Source of the DNA: Defluviitaleaceae bacterium
GTDB taxonomy: Bacteria > Bacillota_A > Clostridia > Lachnospirales > WQUN01
Direction of reading: 5' to 3'
DNA: 7,192 nt
NCBI GenBank assembly: GCA_009779525.1
Contig: WREB01000059.1
Location: 1-7,192, forward strand
The notes beneath the pieces are model-generated. The model had not been told where the DNA came from and did not search any database. It saw nothing but the letters and a program-made list of their open reading frames with translations. The translations under genes were made by a program, and so were the position numbers. Shown in pieces: positions 5,705-7,192 of the stretch; the stretch's first letter is position 1, and every line of letters begins with the position of its first letter.

Positions 5705-6632
5705 AAAACACGGGCCGGGCGACGCGGCCGGTTACGCCTACGCATGGATATCGGTCGGGCTGATAGTCGCGGTGTGCCTTTTCATAATTTGCAATGTTTT
5801 GTATCTGGGCGTCGACGTGATATCGCTGCGTTTTTTAACCAGCCCTCCGGCAGCGTCGCTCCGTAACGCGGCCGATATCGGCGGAATACTGACGCCGCTT
5901 GTCGGGACGACTTTGCTGACCGTTATCGGCATTTCGTTCGCGCTTCCGTTATCCCTCGCCTCCGCAATCTATTTGTGCTGGTATTCCAAAAAAGGACCGA
6001 TAAAAACGATTATAGAAACGGCAATCGACATATTGGCGGGCGTTCCGACCGTCGTGATCGGCCTGTTTGCGCTTGCCGTGTTTACCCAGCCGTGGCTGGG
6101 ATTTTTAAGCGCGCGCATCGAGACGGAAAGCGGCTACGGAATGGCGTACGGCCGCTCGTTTTTTGTCGCCGGAATAACGATGGCGATAATGGTCCTGCCG
6201 TTCGTGACCAAATCCATTTATGTCGCGTTAAATACCGTTCCGCCCGAATACGCGGAGGGCTCGTTCGCCCTAGGCGCGACAAAATGGCGCACGGTTTCCA
6301 AAATCATAATCGGATGCGCAAGGCAGGGAATCGTTTCCGGGACGATCTTGGGGATGGGGCGCATTATCGGAGACACCGCCATCGTTTGGCTGGCGCTGGG
6401 AGGCACGCTTAGGATGACGGGAATCCAGCCTTGGTTTTTGCCGAATAATTGGGTTTCGACCTTGCGAAACACCGGAAGCACGCTGACCAGCTACATTTAC
6501 TATACGTCGCCCGCGGGCGAAGGCAGCAATATAAGCGTGGCTTTCGGCGCGTCGTTTGTCCTCATCGTCATAATCATTATTTTAAACGCGGCCGTCGCAG
6601 CCATCGGCGCGATCGGCGCGAACAAGGAATAG
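5694..6632 (+). CDS. pstA: Phosphate ABC transporter permease PstA
   Basis: The second channel subunit, 312 residues from ATG 5694 (MRIRKHGPG). A TTG at 5688 is better spaced from GAGG (5677-5680, seven bases) and would add two residues, so the start is uncertain by six bases. Both overlap the end of pstC. Six membrane segments are apparent; the first is at about 16-40 and the last at about 280-308, within an Ile/Val/Ala-rich stretch. AGVPTVVIGLFAL (about 115-127) is the PstA counterpart of the PstC SIPSVIFGL segment. The ATPase-docking loop EYAEGSFALGATKWRTVSK (about 185-203) is present. It continues IIIGCARQGIVSG, where most permeases have a Leu-Pro, and GRIIGDTAI where G-E-T-A-P is usual, so this is a divergent member. 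It pairs with PstC and is followed nine bases later by pstB. Confidence 0.92.
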   Translation: MRIRKHGPGDAAGYAYAWISVGLIVAVCLFIICNVLYLGVDVISLRFLTSPPAASLRNAADIGGILTPLVGTTLLTVIGISFALPLSLASAIYLCWYSKKGPIKTIIETAIDILAGVPTVVIGLFALAVFTQPWLGFLSARIETESGYGMAYGRSFFVAGITMAIMVLPFVTKSIYVALNTVPPEYAEGSFALGATKWRTVSKIIIGCARQGIVSGTILGMGRIIGDTAIVWLALGGTLRMTGIQPWFLPNNWVSTLRNTGSTLTSYIYYTSPAGEGSNISVAFGASFVLIVIIIILNAAVAAIGAIGANKE

Positions 6633-6641
6633 GGCGGCGAA

Positions 6642-7192
6642 GTGGTCAGGATAGAAAACGTCGGCGTATGGTACGGAAAGCATCAGGTATTAAATGACGT
6701 TTCGCTTGACGCGCCGCAAAACGCCATATATGCGTTGATAGGACCGTCGGGCTGCGGAAAGACGACGATGCTTAAAAGCATTAACCGGATGAACGATTTT
6801 TACCCCGTTTTTCGCCTGACAGGCAAAATATCCGTAAACGGAAACGACGTGTACGCGGAAAAAAAGCCCGAAAACCTCAGGCACGCGGTGGGCATGGTAT
6901 TCCAACAACCCAACCCGCTTCCCATATCGATCATAAACAACATGATCCTTCCCGTTTTCGAACGATACCGCGCGCCCGCGTCAAAGTTTAAGACGCTGGC
7001 CGTCGAGAAGCTCAAATGCTGCGCGCTGTACGACGAAGTGGCAGACAAGCTGGCCAAGCCGGCGCTTTCACTTTCCGGCGGGCAGCAGCAGCGGCTTTGC
7101 ATCGCCCGGGCGCTCATGCTTGACCCAAGCGTGCTGCTTTTCGACGAACCGTGCTCGGCGCTTGACCCAATTTCGACATTCAAGATCGAGGA
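6642..7192 (+). CDS. pstB: Phosphate ABC transporter ATP-binding protein PstB (partial at 3' end)
   Basis: An open frame from GTG 6642 runs off the window end; 183 codons are present out of the roughly 250 usual for PstB. AGGGCGG (6631-6637), overlapping the pstA stop, serves as ribosome site. Domains in order: an A-loop Tyr (VWYGKHQVL, Y11), Walker A GPSGCGKTT (34-42), Q-loop FQQPNPLP (87-94), signature LSGGQQQRLCIARAL (144-158), Walker B VLLFDEP (164-170) and D-loop SALDP (172-176). Cys171 after the Walker B Glu-Pro occurs in other PstB proteins. The SINRMND segment after Walker A (46-52) and PNPLP in the Q-loop are typical of PstB among ABC ATPases. The stretch between Q-loop and signature (95-140) is unlike the usual PstB sequence, in keeping with the divergent PstA loop it must contact. 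It powers phosphate import from the cytoplasmic face. Confidence 0.93.
   Translation, partial: MVRIENVGVWYGKHQVLNDVSLDAPQNAIYALIGPSGCGKTTMLKSINRMNDFYPVFRLTGKISVNGNDVYAEKKPENLRHAVGMVFQQPNPLPISIINNMILPVFERYRAPASKFKTLAVEKLKCCALYDEVADKLAKPALSLSGGQQQRLCIARALMLDPSVLLFDEPCSALDPISTFKIE

Overview
The window looks like a piece of a bacterial chromosome, probably from a Firmicutes/Clostridia-type organism. This is an inference. It rests on strong AGGAGG/GGAGG-type ribosome binding sites, frequent GTG and TTG starts, a copper-amine-oxidase-like N-terminal domain fused to a phosphate-binding protein, and a PHO-box-like array of TTTACC repeats. Base composition is moderately GC-rich, with AT-rich regulatory gaps. 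No tRNA, rRNA, insertion sequence or CRISPR array was seen.

Layout. (1) Bases 1-475, plus strand: the C-terminal part of a fold-type III PLP-dependent decarboxylase (DAP/ornithine decarboxylase fold, resembling the BtrK-type acyl-carrier decarboxylases). (2) 569-1372, plus strand: a DUF4213/DUF364 protein (putative heavy-metal chelation family). A 35-bp perfect repeat of its 3' end lies just downstream. (3) 1445-2239, minus strand: a sugar phosphate isomerase/epimerase-like TIM-barrel enzyme, convergent with (2). (4) 2240-2503: a dense divergent control region. It holds a leftward promoter with a 15-bp palindrome in its spacer, a GC hairpin followed by T6, and three TTTACC/G repeats at exactly 11-bp spacing ahead of a TAGAAT -10 box. 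(5) 2504 to the window end, plus strand: a phosphate-uptake (pst) operon. Its order is an unusual PstS-like lipoprotein, PstS with an N-terminal stalk-type domain, PstC, PstA, and PstB cut by the window edge.

How the genes work together. The pst genes are tightly packed: pstS/pstC and pstC/pstA overlap and pstA/pstB are 9 bases apart. Together they make a high-affinity ABC importer, with surface binding proteins delivering ligand to the PstC-PstA channel powered by PstB. The 11-bp-phased repeats upstream are what a PhoB/PhoP-family response regulator would bind, so induction on phosphate limitation is likely. The least ordinary item is the first gene of the operon. It is a PstS-like lipoprotein whose ligand-binding motifs are degenerate, and whose loop between the usual F-x-G and W positions is expanded into acidic-aromatic pentapeptide repeats (D-D-F-F-E/G), encoded by near-identical 15-bp units.
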